Shown in pieces: positions 36,627 through 49,500 of a DNA stretch of 64,000 nucleotides. Each line of letters starts with the position of its first letter. The stretch's first letter is position 1. The translations under genes were made by a program, and so were the position numbers. The DNA is from Cyclospora cayetanensis (lineage: Eukaryota; Apicomplexa; Conoidasida; Eucoccidiorida; Eimeriidae). The notes beneath the pieces are model-generated. The model ran no database searches. It saw only the letters and a program-made list of their open reading frames with translations, and was not told where the DNA came from. The stretch spans positions 124,001 through 188,000 of the forward strand of contig NW_020312579.1 in the NCBI RefSeq assembly GCF_002999335.1. The letters run 5' to 3'.

Positions 36627-36942
36627 GGCGCTTTAATTGCTTCACTAGCAAGCGGGTCTTTCTTTCTCTATGCGGAGGCTTTTCACACCGTTTCTGTCGA
36701 AATAACTTGCAGTCACCTCCGTAGCGTGGCGGCAAAATCCGAAGACAAATTTTCTGGTGCTCGTTGTCTTCCTTATTGGATAGCCCCTGAAAAAGATTGT
36801 TGCGCTTTCCCAACTCACAGATAATGCCTGTTACTTCGGTACTTACTCCATCAAGCTGCTTTTCTGCTGTGGTGCTCGATGGTGAGACAAAAATTTTGTA
36901 AGTGTATTCTCCTGCGGGCTTCAGCTCCGATTTAGATTTCAT
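36589..36942 (-). CDS. possible small single-exon gene antisense to the cullin 3' end
   Basis: A 117-codon frame with ATG at 36942 runs leftward and stops just past the last cullin exon, overlapping it in antisense. The product is polar and Lys/Arg-rich with no signal peptide or membrane segment, and I recognise no family. Its composition looks protein-like, but nothing else supports it; chance is a serious alternative. Confidence 0.2.
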   Translation of the reverse strand: MKSKSELKPAGEYTYKIFVSPSSTTAEKQLDGVSTEVTGIICELGKRNNLFQGLSNKEDNEHQKICLRILPPRYGGDCKLFRQKRCEKPPHRERKTRLLVKQLKRLTGRRGTSFCSA

Positions 36943-39453
36943 CAGGATAAACGCCTTACAGACCAGTAGGTTTACTTATTGTGGCCTTCAGGTGGTGTGC
37001 GTTTGCACTTACGGGGGACCTAGCCTATGCATTTTGTTGTGATATTTGCTGCGGAATCGTTCAACCGCCAACTAACAGTGTGGCGGTGAATGCTCTAGTC
37101 CCAACATAGGTTGGCTTTGTTTCAAACCCGCGGTGTTGATTGCTGCGTTTTTCTAGAACATGGACTTGTTGAACATTTAGTTACACCCTCCTAAGCTGGG
37201 AACGCTGAAAGCCACGACAGTGCTAGCGACCTATTGTTGTACGACGCACATTCTTGCACTCTATGAGCTACCAACGTGCAGTATATCATTTATGGATATT
37301 ATGCATATTGAAGTCAGATATACTCGGAAAAGCAAACAGCTTCAATCACTGAAACTTTGTGTCCTACATTTTCCCAAATTTATAAACCACAACTTCGTTT
37401 CTAAACGCTGAGATATTAAGGTAATCACGGCCCATTTATGTACTTTTCAGTTATCCGTACCGAAACTCCCCCAATTTGTACGAGCATTACAATGCTGGGC
37501 CTACCATAGTCCAAGTCCGAATCGCATCACAATAAGAATCTCGGTGCAGTATTTCCGCTATATCGTGAACAACTCGTACATGCCAGCGGAGGAGTATTCG
37601 ACCGTGTAGGAAACGTGTTGTAGACTGTTGAATCCTGGACTACAGAACAAATCGTTACCTGATACAGCTACGTTATGGTGGCCGTATTTCAATATGGCCA
37701 CAAGGCCGGGCAAACACCATGTTCCATCTCTATGGAACCGCATGACATCCAAGATAGTGGTGGCCGAGTCATGCATACCCTCGTGCACCAGTGAGTGAAG
37801 GAGTGTCTAATGATGAAGCATCCCACAGAGAAAGATTCTTAACTTACCACACATGCGAAATGCACATTATCCTACCCTTCTCCATGCAGGCATAACATAC
37901 TAACCCTTGCTCACAGTCATTGTTATTCGAGCCTAGAGAATCTAGATTTGCCAGGGAAGGCAGTTTGTATAACAGCTACGTTAGCTGGCGTAACGCCACT
38001 CAGTGCAATCGACTCTCCCGCATGCAATAGGGACTCCTGTAAACTTGTTAAAGTCATCCCCCTCTTATAGACTACTCAGCCCACACTAGTGCATAAAGAC
38101 TTCTACACTTGGGTGATACTTGCATTAAAGAATGCTTATCTCACTGACGAGGCATGCAAATGCGCTTTCAAAGGGGAATCCATAATTCTCTTGCTCACCA
38201 GATACAATGAAATATGCATGGCAATAATTGGTTGAAACAATGGATCTAGCAATTTTATACAGGATCTAAATGACCTGGGGAAGGTGCAGCAGGAAAATAT
38301 GGCCCACGTTATACCAGCTTGTTTTCTAAAGCCGCTGAAATTCTATATGACGCGGCGTTCTTAAGTATGAGACAAACAGTACAGGTTTATAGGCAATGCA
38401 TGACACTCCTGCAAGGAAAATCCAAAAGCATTAGGGTCATTTGAGGGCAAGTCTGACACTTTCACCTACGGTTCAGTAGGTAAGGAAGGCAAGCTACCGC
38501 TACGTTTGCCAAGGCCATCTTCAATGTGTCATCAGCAGTTTGTATTTCGTGAGTTTTCACGGAAACTTCGGGCTTAAGACTTCGCGGGAGCTCCTTTCCT
38601 TCCGCTTAGGTAAACTGTTAGCATGTGGGTCTGAAGCCGCCGGCCAAATTTGACTCTCGAAACAGATTCAGATCTCCACAACAGGGAGCAAGTAACTTCT
38701 TTGGGCCATGAGTCTAGCTATATCAATATTTCATGGGAATTTGGATTAACAGCGACTAATTCGGGAGGGACAAGCCTGCCTTCCAATGGGTACATCTGCA
38801 CAATACAAAGTCAGTAGGCTCATTCTGGGCCTCGAAAGATATGCATGTACGTTGTGCACACCCCTCCCCGTGACCATTGACAGCAATATCAAATCAAAAG
38901 AGTCAATATTCGTCTCGCAAGGAGTCGGCGATGAATAATCCATTTGGGGCTGTTTGCATGCATTAAGTGGTGTCTATGCGCACAGGCGCCACTTTGAATA
39001 AGGTTTTTGTTAACCCGCATGCAGTAAGCAGTAAAAAACGGAGCAGTGCTCTGAAGATACCCACTTCCCGATAGCATCACTGAAGATTGTAAATTCTTCA
39101 TAACTTCGTGTCTTTCCTTAAACCATTGCGGCTTTCGTGGCCATTCAGTTCAATGAAAATAGTGCCGCTTTCCACAGTCCTCTCAACACTGTCATTGACC
39201 GCTTTTACCACATCATGGAACAATATTTCTTGATGACATTCCATGCCATGGATATAGCTTTTGAGCACGGCTACACATACACAGTTTGGCAAGTGCGCGT
39301 TCGTGCTTAAGCCCACAGTAGTCAATATGTTGAGGACGAACTACAAAACTTGCATGCTATACGAAAGAGGCTAAATAGATACATTAACATGGAATCAGAG
39401 AAGGTATTCGTGGAGTACCGCATGTCAATACTGTATCAATTTGCGTGGAAGCA
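36943..39453. other. intergenic stretch, no supported gene
   Basis: About 2.5 kb with only short open frames on both strands and no convincing splice chains. It presumably contains the promoter of the calnexin-like gene. No repeat or RNA gene was recognised. Confidence 0.5.
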
Positions 39454-42400
39454 ATGATGGAGCCCTGTACCCATCGACTTTTGGCACTCTGCGTTTGTGT
39501 GTGTTTTCTGGTTTGTCTGCGAATATTGTTACCAGTAGATTCCTTTCCATTATATTTAGAAAACCATTCATCTCAGTCTCACATACCACTTAGACACCGG
39601 CAGGAAAATAAAGAAAAGAGACGAGTGACGGCCGACCGTGATACGGACGCTTCCTTTGGAGGAGCACCAGCCACAGCCGACCCCCCAGTGCATGCAAGCG
39701 AGAGGACACAAGATGTGCATCCGGCATTTACTGTTCAGAGAGCTAATCACAAAAATTGGAAACTTCACACTTACTCTCTGCAGCACAGCCCTCAGCAGTC
39801 TGTCCCATTGCAGCATAGGGTACTTACTCACCCAAATGAAAATGTTGTATCGCTCATACCTTCCTGGCGCATACTCGAATTGGAGGTACCAAGGGGACTG
39901 CCAAAGGATCTTAGTAACCTTAACAAGGGCAATGAGCGACCATTTTATGCAAAGCATCAGGTATGGCTCGATCAAACGGGGGGCAGAAGGCAGCACTTGA
40001 GGAACCATAGTTTGCCGGAATTAGGCAGTCTCAAAACACAACCACTCACTGATTTCTATCCAGAACGATGGGGCTTTTCAAAAAAACGAGGTTTGTTCTC
40101 AGAAAAGCCTATTGTTTCACTGCAAAAGCCATATGTCTGGACTTTGTTCTTCAAAGACAACGGAGCAAAATTTATCAGATGGGCATCTGTATGGCCGAGC
40201 GTCCAGAACTCGAGTACAGCAAAGTGCTTCCGGTAGTGCTGCATCTGTAAGGAACAGCCTTAAAAGCAATATCAAAGCTGGTGAGGCTGAGATCTACGCT
40301 GGCGTAGGCATTGAATCGGCAAGGCCCCATTTCGAAGAGAGTGTCGGCCGACATGAGATGTATGAGCTGCTTAAATGGAGAATGCAGCAGCGTGCTCGGC
40401 TTTCCATGAACCAGAGTATGCGTAATCGAGATGAAGACGAAGATCCTCCGCCAGACCCTACAAAGGAGCTCCTTCTTAGCCCTGAGTCGGAGAAGAAGGC
40501 ATCTCTTCAAGCTTCAGTTGATTTCGGCCACAATCTGGTTCTTACACCGGACGAAAAGAAAGAGCTGATACACCGAGTGAATAGCGAACTTGCTAAGATT
40601 CCCAGGGTACATCGTATATTCCCAAGTGTGGAAGGCTTGCTATTCGTTGAGACCTTTGAAGGGTCAGATGTGTTTAGCTCTTGGATTACTTCCAAAAGTC
40701 CTACACATACCGGTAGGCGTGACCTTGTGGTCGTAATGCCAGTCTTGGTAGGCTGATGTGATGAATTACCGTGGACTTGTTGAAAGGGTAGTGTACGAGA
40801 TGGTAGAATGATTGGCTTTGTGGCGCAAAGAACGCTTCGCGTCACCTTCAGAGAGTGCAGCCTCAACTAATCCTGCTGACGTCGTACCATTCTCTGCGTG
40901 GTTCATATTTCTTTGCGCAAAAGCCTAATGCCATATCTAAACCTGCACTCCTGCGGCTGGCAGTACCGCAGTCACTTACGGATTCCTGCACACGATGATG
41001 CGACCGACTGTTCAACACTCCGCAGGTCAGTGGCGTCACATGCTGCGTCCCCCACAAGCAATTGAGGAGGACCACGGCATCATGGCGGCTTCGCAAGTAA
41101 GATGCCTCGTGTTATACTCTTTGTGCGTAGCCGCATCTGCGTATTCTATGTTATTCACGCAGTTTAGCACAGAGTTGCACCGCTACACTTAAACTGCTGG
41201 CTGTTAGTCACCAAGTTAAGCCTCTCCGCTCACGATCAACCTGATTCTGAGCGCATCGGTGAATATTAATTTCAGGGGTTTCGTCATGCAATTAGTACTT
41301 TGCTACCTTCGCGCTCCTTGCCTTCTCCCGCTAGGCCCTTAGTAATTCAGTATGAGCTGCAACAGTATTATCCGGATTTTGAATGCGGAGGAGGCTATCT
41401 GACTTTCTTTCAGTCGGATGGAAAACTGTCACTTTACCGCTTCAATGGTGACACTCAATACACACTGAGATTTGGTGCCGACCAATGTGGCATCCGACGT
41501 GAAATACTCCTTAAGATCACTCGGGTGTGCCCAGCTACTGAAAGGCGGTAAGCATCCTTTCTGCTGTTGCTCAGATCTGCTAAATCTGTCTTTAAAAAGA
41601 GGTCAATGGAGCTAAGAATTCCTAGTGTGTATCTCTGCATGCTTTTCAGCATCGTGCATTCGTTGCACCCACCTCTGGCACTTCCCTATAGCGACCGCAC
41701 ACGCTTAATCACTTTTATCTTAAAACCACAGGGAACATTCAGGATCCTTTTAGACGGAAGGACGGCTCGCAAGGTGACCTTTCCACCGCAAATAATGTAA
41801 CTGTCGATAGAACCTAGCTACCAAAATTATTGCTGCTATATTTTTGCTCATGACCACCTGCACTCAGGGGACTTTATTTGATGGTCTCAAGCCGCCGTGG
41901 CCAAGATCAAGCCAGATGCTTGAAGTACACACAATCTCAGCTAAACCTCGATATCCTCCAGCCACCCAACCGATCATGATTTAACAGATTACGAGCGATA
42001 ACTAAGCGCACGAGTTTATAGCAACCATTTGCATGCGTACGCTTGCTATAAACGCTCACATCACCTTGGATCATACAAAGTTTTACGGTTGCCTTCAGGT
42101 GCTGCCAATTGATGTTCTTAGCTTTAATGCTGTTGGCTTGACATTTATGGCGATTGATACGGGCACATTATTTGATAACATTATACTAAGCGACAATATC
42201 TCAGCAGCTCAGAGATTTGCGAGGGAAACCTTCTGGGTGGGCAAAGAGGAATCGTTATATCTCACGCGGGCTTCTGAACTAGAGTGAAGTGCCACATCAC
42301 CAGTCTGAACACTAGGCTGCCTAATGATGTGCATGTTTACAAAAATATTACTAATATAGTTAAAGGGGCTCACCCAGGTGTATGCACTCTGACACCCTTG

Positions 42401-42836
42401 TTAAAACTGGTGTTTCGCTGTTGTGGGGATTCAGAAGAGAACAGAAATAGAGCATCAAATGGCGTCAGTAGCCCTCAAAACGCGGAGTGCTGTCCGTAAA
42501 GAGATCCGAAGAAGGCAGCAAGAAGCGGAAGCGCTCAACGTAGTCGCCTCTATATCTAGGACTGCATCCTATAGCTCTTCAGATACTGGCACTAGGAAAA
42601 GCACGAGTGCATCAGAGAAGACGCATCCAGAAAGGCTTCTCAAGAAAGAGGCAGAGAACTTGCATTCAGGAAAGGCGAATTTTAGTGAAAAGCAAACTAA
42701 GCAGGCAATCCTTCAGGATCTAAGAGGAGGTAAAGCGACCAAAAGTTGTCGGGCTTCCAGTTGGAACGACCAAGACACCATTGCGGATACCATCTTGGAT
42801 GGCTTCTTACTACTTAGTTCACTGCTATTAGGGTGA
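39454..42836 (+). CDS. calnexin/calreticulin-like ER protein lacking the P-domain
   Basis: Family members are ER lectin chaperones for glycoprotein folding. The ATG at 39454 begins a signal peptide (LLALCVCVCFLVCLRILL). Exons: 39454-39960, 40220-40712, 41026-41096, 41276-41547, 41650-41773, 41868-41924, 42099-42236, 42435-42836; all phases agree, giving about 687 residues. After a unique region of about 280 residues comes the lectin fold: LLFVETFEGSDVFSSWITSK, then GQWR, RHAIST, PLVIQYELQ, FECGGGYL and TLRFGADQCG with both cysteines of the conserved disulfide, ITFILKPQGTFRILLDG, and finally AVGLTFMAIDTGTLFDNIIL. The arm of Pro/Asp repeats that should sit between the last two segments is absent. 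The tail (134 residues) is basic and ends in FLLLSSLLLG; no KDEL is seen. The TGA at 42834 overlaps a perfect gtgagt donor, so another exon completing a membrane anchor is possible. Confidence 0.8.
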
Positions 42837-45536
42837 GTAGGCCTCGCAAGGCACCAGGCTATGATTTGCTCAGCCTTTCAAGACAACCCAACCTCGCTTA
42901 TACCCGCGATGGCAACTAAACAGAAGAGTTCATTGTCGCCAACGAGCACCTATGTACATTGTTCATTTCCCTAGTTCAGAATTTTGTTGCACCACAACTC
43001 TGGGACCCTGCCTTACTCCCATCTTTTATTGCGAGTAGGCTTGGACTCTTTTGGCGATGCAACGGGGTCCCCGCATTCCGTCAAGGAAACACCTAAGACA
43101 TGTCATCTTGGTCCTCAGTAAGGTGCTCATGCACTAAACTACAAATCATCTTCCTTCGTGTGCGGACATAAGGCTCATTATGAGGAAACCTTGATATAGT
43201 AAAGAAATTGCAGATGTACTTGTGTTTGAAAGGATTCTTCTTATAATTACCTGCCTTTATATATCGTGGCATGCAAACATATTTTTTGTCTCGTAGATAC
43301 AGCGGCAGGTTCGTGCTACAATAGGCCTGCTATGTGTATGCTATTTTTGGTTGTTGGGCTGATGCAACTTATTTACTGCACGCCTGTTCTTTCGAGGCCC
43401 TAGGCAACTGCTGTAGAGTATGTGTAAGCTTTACCCGCTTGCATGGATGCTGTATCCCGGAAGCACCGACACCTCTCCAATGTTCAGCCCTGCATGCAGA
43501 AGCGAGTTCACATAAGCATGGGTGAACTCATTTGGCCTGGCACATGCTCTTGTAGACAAAGCATATTTCCTATTCATTGGCCTGGTTACGCTTTACTAGG
43601 CTTTGATTCTAACCCTATATATCTGCCAGTGAACCACGGGTCACTCAAACGAGTCTTACAGTATTGCTCCTGCGTAGTGCCAAAAGGACAATTGGGGTGA
43701 CCGCTTAGCGTGCTTTGGATATATGGAAGGAACAAGCCAGCTATATTTATCCCTGCAGTGAATATCCAATGCGTCAAAATTCCTTGCTTTACCTCTGTTC
43801 ATAACTGCGCTCTATAGCAGTCTTGAAATTCGTTGTTTCAGACAGTGCCTTTGGTTGCACGTTGGTAGAAGAACCGTCTCCGAAACCACGTAGAAATTCA
43901 CGGCTTGCGCAAATGAGCGCTCTCTGTTTTGTTTGCACGAATCAAAGCTCCATGTCATGGCCGCAGAAAAGTAACAAAGTGCATGACATATCGAGTACAG
44001 ACCATGCCAAAACTGTATGCGAACGGGGGACGAAGATGCGCCTACGCAAAGGGCTCTGAATTGAAAAAAAGGATTCCGACGTCAGCTCGCGTGTAGCTTC
44101 GAGCAAATATAGCTTCCTCCTCACATTGAGATTTTACTGAAAGGCCGAAGACATCAATTACTGTCAAAAGTTTGGGAGGGGGAGCTGTACGCATCCGAAT
44201 TTGAGGTTCCCGGCAAAACCTCGAGAGCCACCCTCTAATGCGCAAGGAGCTTATATTCAGATTATTGAAATCGTGTTTCTTATTCTAATACATGACGTGT
44301 CTGTTGGCCTTTGGTTTTCCCTTTGCCGGTAAGCCCCGCGGCTGTCTGCGATGCAGTAAACTAACAGTACTGGCTCTTATGCATTTCAGTGAGAAATATC
44401 ATTGTTATAATGCAATTATTAAGCAAAACAATTTGTTACATATCGCATATCCTATTGCCTTAGCCCTAAAAGCAGCATCGGGTCCCTCCATGCAGCGAAC
44501 TGGGCTGAGGGCACGATCGTGCACCGCCTGGAACAGGCAGCCCTCTGCTGCTAGCATTACCCTGCCAGAATGCATTTTAACCATTACTAAGTATGCAGAT
44601 TCCATATCTAATATAAGAACTAAAGTATTTTTATTCATTTGAACACATGGGGTAGGTCTGCATGCTGATTTACGTCGTCTCCTGGCATTCTTGCATCGAG
44701 AAAGTTCTACATTTATAGTTGGTCCCTGCAGCTGTTCCTCCCTTACTTGTAGATTTAGAAGAATCCGGTAGGACTAGGTGCGCTGTAGGTGCCGATATAT
44801 TTTAGATGGAATGCTCAGGTAAGGGTACCAGACTCTCATGGAGTGGCGAGTGATCGCCAGGACGAGTCTCATGGTACTTGCAATCTTAAAGCCTTCCCAC
44901 TCCAGTTCGGTGAAGCGGTATTAACCGTGTAATTAGAACTCGCATTTGTGGTCGTGTGACTGTATGGACGTCCTCAAGGTGCCGAGCAGCGCCATCCCTA
45001 GAACATACTACCGTACTCAGGAACGCAGTTTTGCACTCAGTACATTCGTTGTGCCGGTTCCATGGCGTGCTCTTCGGGTCCTGCATGTCAAGCAGAACTA
45101 TTTAGATTGTACATTCTGATAAGCAGTGTACTGCATTTTAGTAATCGGCGCGCAGCTTTGGTTGCTGCGAGTACACATTTAACGACATACCACGCACATT
45201 TAGTACATGCCTCAAAATAGTTTGCGTATGTGATCGTAGCCTAGACATCACACAATAGCCACCCTAGTGTGTAATATTACAATTCTTAAGGAATAGCTTC
45301 TTCACATGTTTTTAGATAAATAGGTGGGTATCTGTGGTGGGAGGGCGTTCACTTGAAGATTTGGGTGGCGTTTTAAGGCTCCTGTCTAAATTTCTGGTTT
45401 GATTCTCTAGCGCAAGCACACCGCACGGATTACACCGATGTTTGTCAGGACTCGAAGCGTCTTATCAAGCTGTAGTTCAATTGTACTGGAAGTGCTCCTC
45501 AGCTCTTCCCACATTTCCGTATAAAGCTACAACTAG
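42837..45536. other. intergenic or intronic stretch, no supported gene
   Basis: About 2.7 kb. An open stretch near 42980-43120 could be a further 3' exon of the calnexin-like gene, reached from the donor at 42833, but no family similarity supports it. Elsewhere only short frames without splice partners are seen. Confidence 0.4.
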
Positions 45537-45965
45537 CTTTTATATGTGGGTCGATTGCAATGCATCACGATGCAGTCCAACGACTCAATGGCGTGTTCAA
45601 TGCGGATTTTCCTCAGCGCCAGTCACTGTGGAAAGGATATGGCCAGGTGGACCGACTGCATCCGTTTGAGGTGGGCTGCAGGCCAACAAACACACCAAGG
45701 TGAGTATCAAACTTAAGCGAACCACCTTGAAAGAGTGGGACTTTTTAGTATCCTTTGCGTACAAAAATGTGCCACCTTAGCATTAAATGTTGAAAGGCGG
45801 ATTCGTAGTCTTATCTAGATCAGTTGATGAGGCGTGGCAGTGTTGCTCCGCACCACAGTTCACTTCGCTAACGCCCCCTATCAGCACCCAACTGCTGTCG
45901 CTCCAGATGATCTTCAAAGTTGGGAAACCCTGATCCCGGCTAGGTTTGGAAGCTTTGTTGTGCAG
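45537..45965 (+). other. exon-like blocks upstream of the EF-hand gene
   Basis: Two blocks look coding. One ends at 45699 with a gtgagt donor and reads DAVQRLNGVFNADFPQRQSL then WKGYGQVDRLHPFEVGCRPT. The other ends at 45965 and reads TTVHFANAPYQHPTAVAPDD then LQSWETLIPARFGSFVVQ. Their junction phases were not reconciled. They are on the same strand as the EF-hand gene and may be its 5' exons or a separate gene; I do not recognise the sequence. Confidence 0.4.
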
Positions 45966-46502
45966 GTTTATTCAATTCAAGACCATGGACAGTCTGCGTT
46001 GCAGCCCCGCTAACTGCGGCATTCATTATATCCGGTCGTTTCTGACCACGTGGACTCATAAGTGAGTTTCGGGATTTGCTAGCCTCTTATCTACTTTCAG
46101 GCCGATGAGAGCGTGGTCACATGCTTTCCATTAAAGCCTACATGAAAATGTTACGGTATTCATCATCCTGGAAAATAGCTTCCAAGATCACACTGCTGCC
46201 AAGCATGGCTGATTATACGTTGTCAATGCAACCAACACGGAATTGTCACTTTTCTATACTACATCGCCAGCCCAATACAATGTCATGTTAAATAGTGGAC
46301 AACCCACTCTCTCTAGCCCTTGACTAAATTAAAGGGTGATTCTCTCTCCTTCAGCTTTTTTTTCGAGGAAGTCGGTGTTTCCAGATTACAGTATCGGAAG
46401 CTGTTGCTTGCTGCTACTGTTCCCCCAACTAGTCAATTAGCTTGATTTCTGCACCTGTACTGCACAGTATATAAACTATTCTGGGTGTCTGATGTGTTTC
46501 AG

Positions 46503-49500
46503 TTATTTCCACCGAATCCAATATTTAGGCCTGAGTCCGCAAACAGGCGAACACCTGTAAGGACCCAGGGACTTTGACCTTTGTGCTGTCCTGGAACAGC
46601 GAAAGCGCTTATTTCAGCTCGAAACCAGATGAGCTACGCATGGCTCATGTATTAAGCGTAGATTTGATTCCTGGTATCAATAGTATACATCTCAAGTATC
46701 AGCGCGTCGCTAATATTTTTATACTGAAAAGCCAAATGCTGATGCTAGGCAGCGTCAGTCGCATTGCACTACACGCTGGCCATCTGGACACCATAAATGG
46801 CTGCGGGCTGCCATTATCGTTTTCACACCTTAGGAGAATCAGATACAACTTTGCTTTATTTGATAGCATGTAATCTACACACTCGCTACGAAGTGGTTTG
46901 GTTGTAAATTCGTTTGTGTGACACAGCTTTGACGTGACCTTCTGCAAACTTACGCCTGATAAACCCATCGCAGATGTCGAAGCTACCGTTCACTTCATTT
47001 TATCATCCGGTTGGATGAATAAATTGCAGATGAAATGGCAGCATCAGGGTAATTGCACGAGCCAACGAGATACTCCTCGTAATGAGCTTGTACAACAAGC
47101 AGGGAAATCTATTGTACCAAAAACCACAAACCAAACGTACAGAAATTCAAAACATACTGTGCTTACGCATGGCTTTCCAGACAATCCTTGCTCGATGACG
47201 CTAGGTAGCCAGCTTGAAATGCAACTGACTGGCGAAACAGATCATTTAACCCTCCGCTTTGAGGGCCAGCATTTAACTCACACTCCTAGCAGGACACTTC
47301 CGGCTTCCAAGTTCGAATGCTGGCTAGACAGGTAAAGATCCAGCATTGATCAGGACGTATACAGTTTGGGATGGAATCTGCAAGCGCAGCAAACCGCTGA
47401 ACAGTGTCGTGACGGAATGTGTCTAGTGGTTGTGAGTAGGATTCTCAAGAACAAAAGAGAGTTCAGGCGTTCACTGCAGCTGCAGACACCGTGAGACAAT
47501 ATCAGACATCTTTCTGATCACAAAAGTTATCGGTTTTAGCTCCATACTGTGTGAGGTATATCGAACTGGAAAATTTGCAAGTGCTTTCAGCTTCGAGCAG
47601 ACGCGCATGATGGCACAGCTCCAGAAGGTTGACGAACTGCTGCTCCAGCAGAAGGATGCTCTGTTGAGGCAGGAGCGGGAGCAAAATCAGAAGGAAACCA
47701 AGTGGAAATGTCAAGAAAGTAGCATGCAGCATGAAGACACCTCTGATCCACGTGCGACATTAACACCGCGAATGAGCTTCGAACGCCAGCTAACCGATGT
47801 ATTACTCAAGGAGCTCCTTGAGAAAATGTTTGAAGCCGCAGACGAAGACAAAACAGGCACGCAAGGAGGAGGCAAAATGCACATGAGATATAATGCTACG
47901 CCCTTGCTGTACTTTTCCTCGATGGAATAATCGAGTATTTCAATATTCTGTTTAATTTATTAAGCTGACTTACCGGACTCTGCAGGTCACTTGCAACATC
48001 GGGAGGTGGCAGCCTTACTCTTTGCGTGCCCATTGGGTCTCTCCAAGTGGGAGGGCGTGCAACTCTTGGCCGCTGCGCATGAGGATCCAGAAGGATGGAT
48101 TGACTACGCACACTTCATGAGGGTCAGCAGGGAATTAGGCTTGCACGGCATTCCTGGCAGTCAATCTGACGGTGAACAGCTGCTTAATTTAGTTGCGCTA
48201 CGAACGAAAGTCAACCAAAACTACATAGATGTCGGCATGCAACTGGACAGCTATTGCCTGAAGTGGTTGCATAATTGCTTTGCTTCACAGAACATTCCAA
48301 AGCTGCTCGACCTGTTGAGGGACAGGCGGGAGAAGGCCCAGCTACGGTAAGGCCGAAGACACTCGCTGGGTAGCAAGGAGGGCATTAAACTTTTGACTGA
48401 AAAGGCTGCACACGATGAAAAATGCTTACTTGTTATCGATATCTGGGGACAAAGAATTATCGAACCTATGCAGGCAGACAGTTCAAAGAGTGACAACAGA
48501 TGCAGTACTGCTTCTTTATAAGGAAGAGATAGAGGAGACATTCAGGTGGGCATCGCATCTACAATTATAGATAGCAGTCATTTCACAGTCAGGCGCAGAA
48601 TTATCGCGTTTTCTATCATGTGTGGAGTGGCTCGCTTCGACAACAGGGTCACACGCGAGATGCTGGAAGCTTTGGGGAGTCATGCGGCCTCAACAGGTGC
48701 TGAAAACACTTGCCTCTGTTCCTGGCCAGACTGTAACTGCTTTCAGTATGTATACAAACGGGCTCTTTGGGATACAGGACCAGGGCTACTCTAATGGACT
48801 GTGGTGTGGACAGGCTTGGTGAAGCGCCAAGTGCTATGTGCAGCTATGGAACGTAGCGACCGGTAAGTCTCTTACGAAAAAGAACTTCGACGTATCCACA
48901 CGTATACTGCGAGTCCTGAACTGTTCAGTCACAGTGCAGCAATGTCGTAATCCTGCGATCAATGTCTTACTCAGGTATTCTAGACAAGATAAAGCATTTA
49001 TCATGCAAACGGTTCCAGGAAACGATCGAGGAGATGTCGAATACGCAGCTCTACCCACACTGCTTCACATTCTCAGGTGCGTTGATGCACACTGGAAAAT
49101 TGAGTGCTATTCGAGGCGAAAGTAAGCTGAGAGAGGAAGGGAGCTTGCAGTTTGATTAAATTTAGGCGAGAAAGTGTTAATAACTCGGTTCTCGAAGTCG
49201 ACAAGGAGGCAATCAAGGAGGAGCTAACGAGAGTTTGCGTAGTCGTGTGAGTTACAGTGTCCCAAAAGAGTACACATTTCCCGCGTCCCGTATCCCCCCT
49301 GCGCGATGGGCTTTTTTCTAAAGGCCAAGGCTACACTTAGCTACTTTGGTCTCTCATAGGTTACTAGCCAGCCGCCATTTGCTCCTGGCATTCGATTCTT
49401 CATTTTATGCACGGTGACGGCCTTCTGTAGGCTTCGATCGGAATGGCAGCCCAGCGCGAGGCAAGCCTTTTGTGATGCCTTCAGAAGCTTAAAAATCTTT

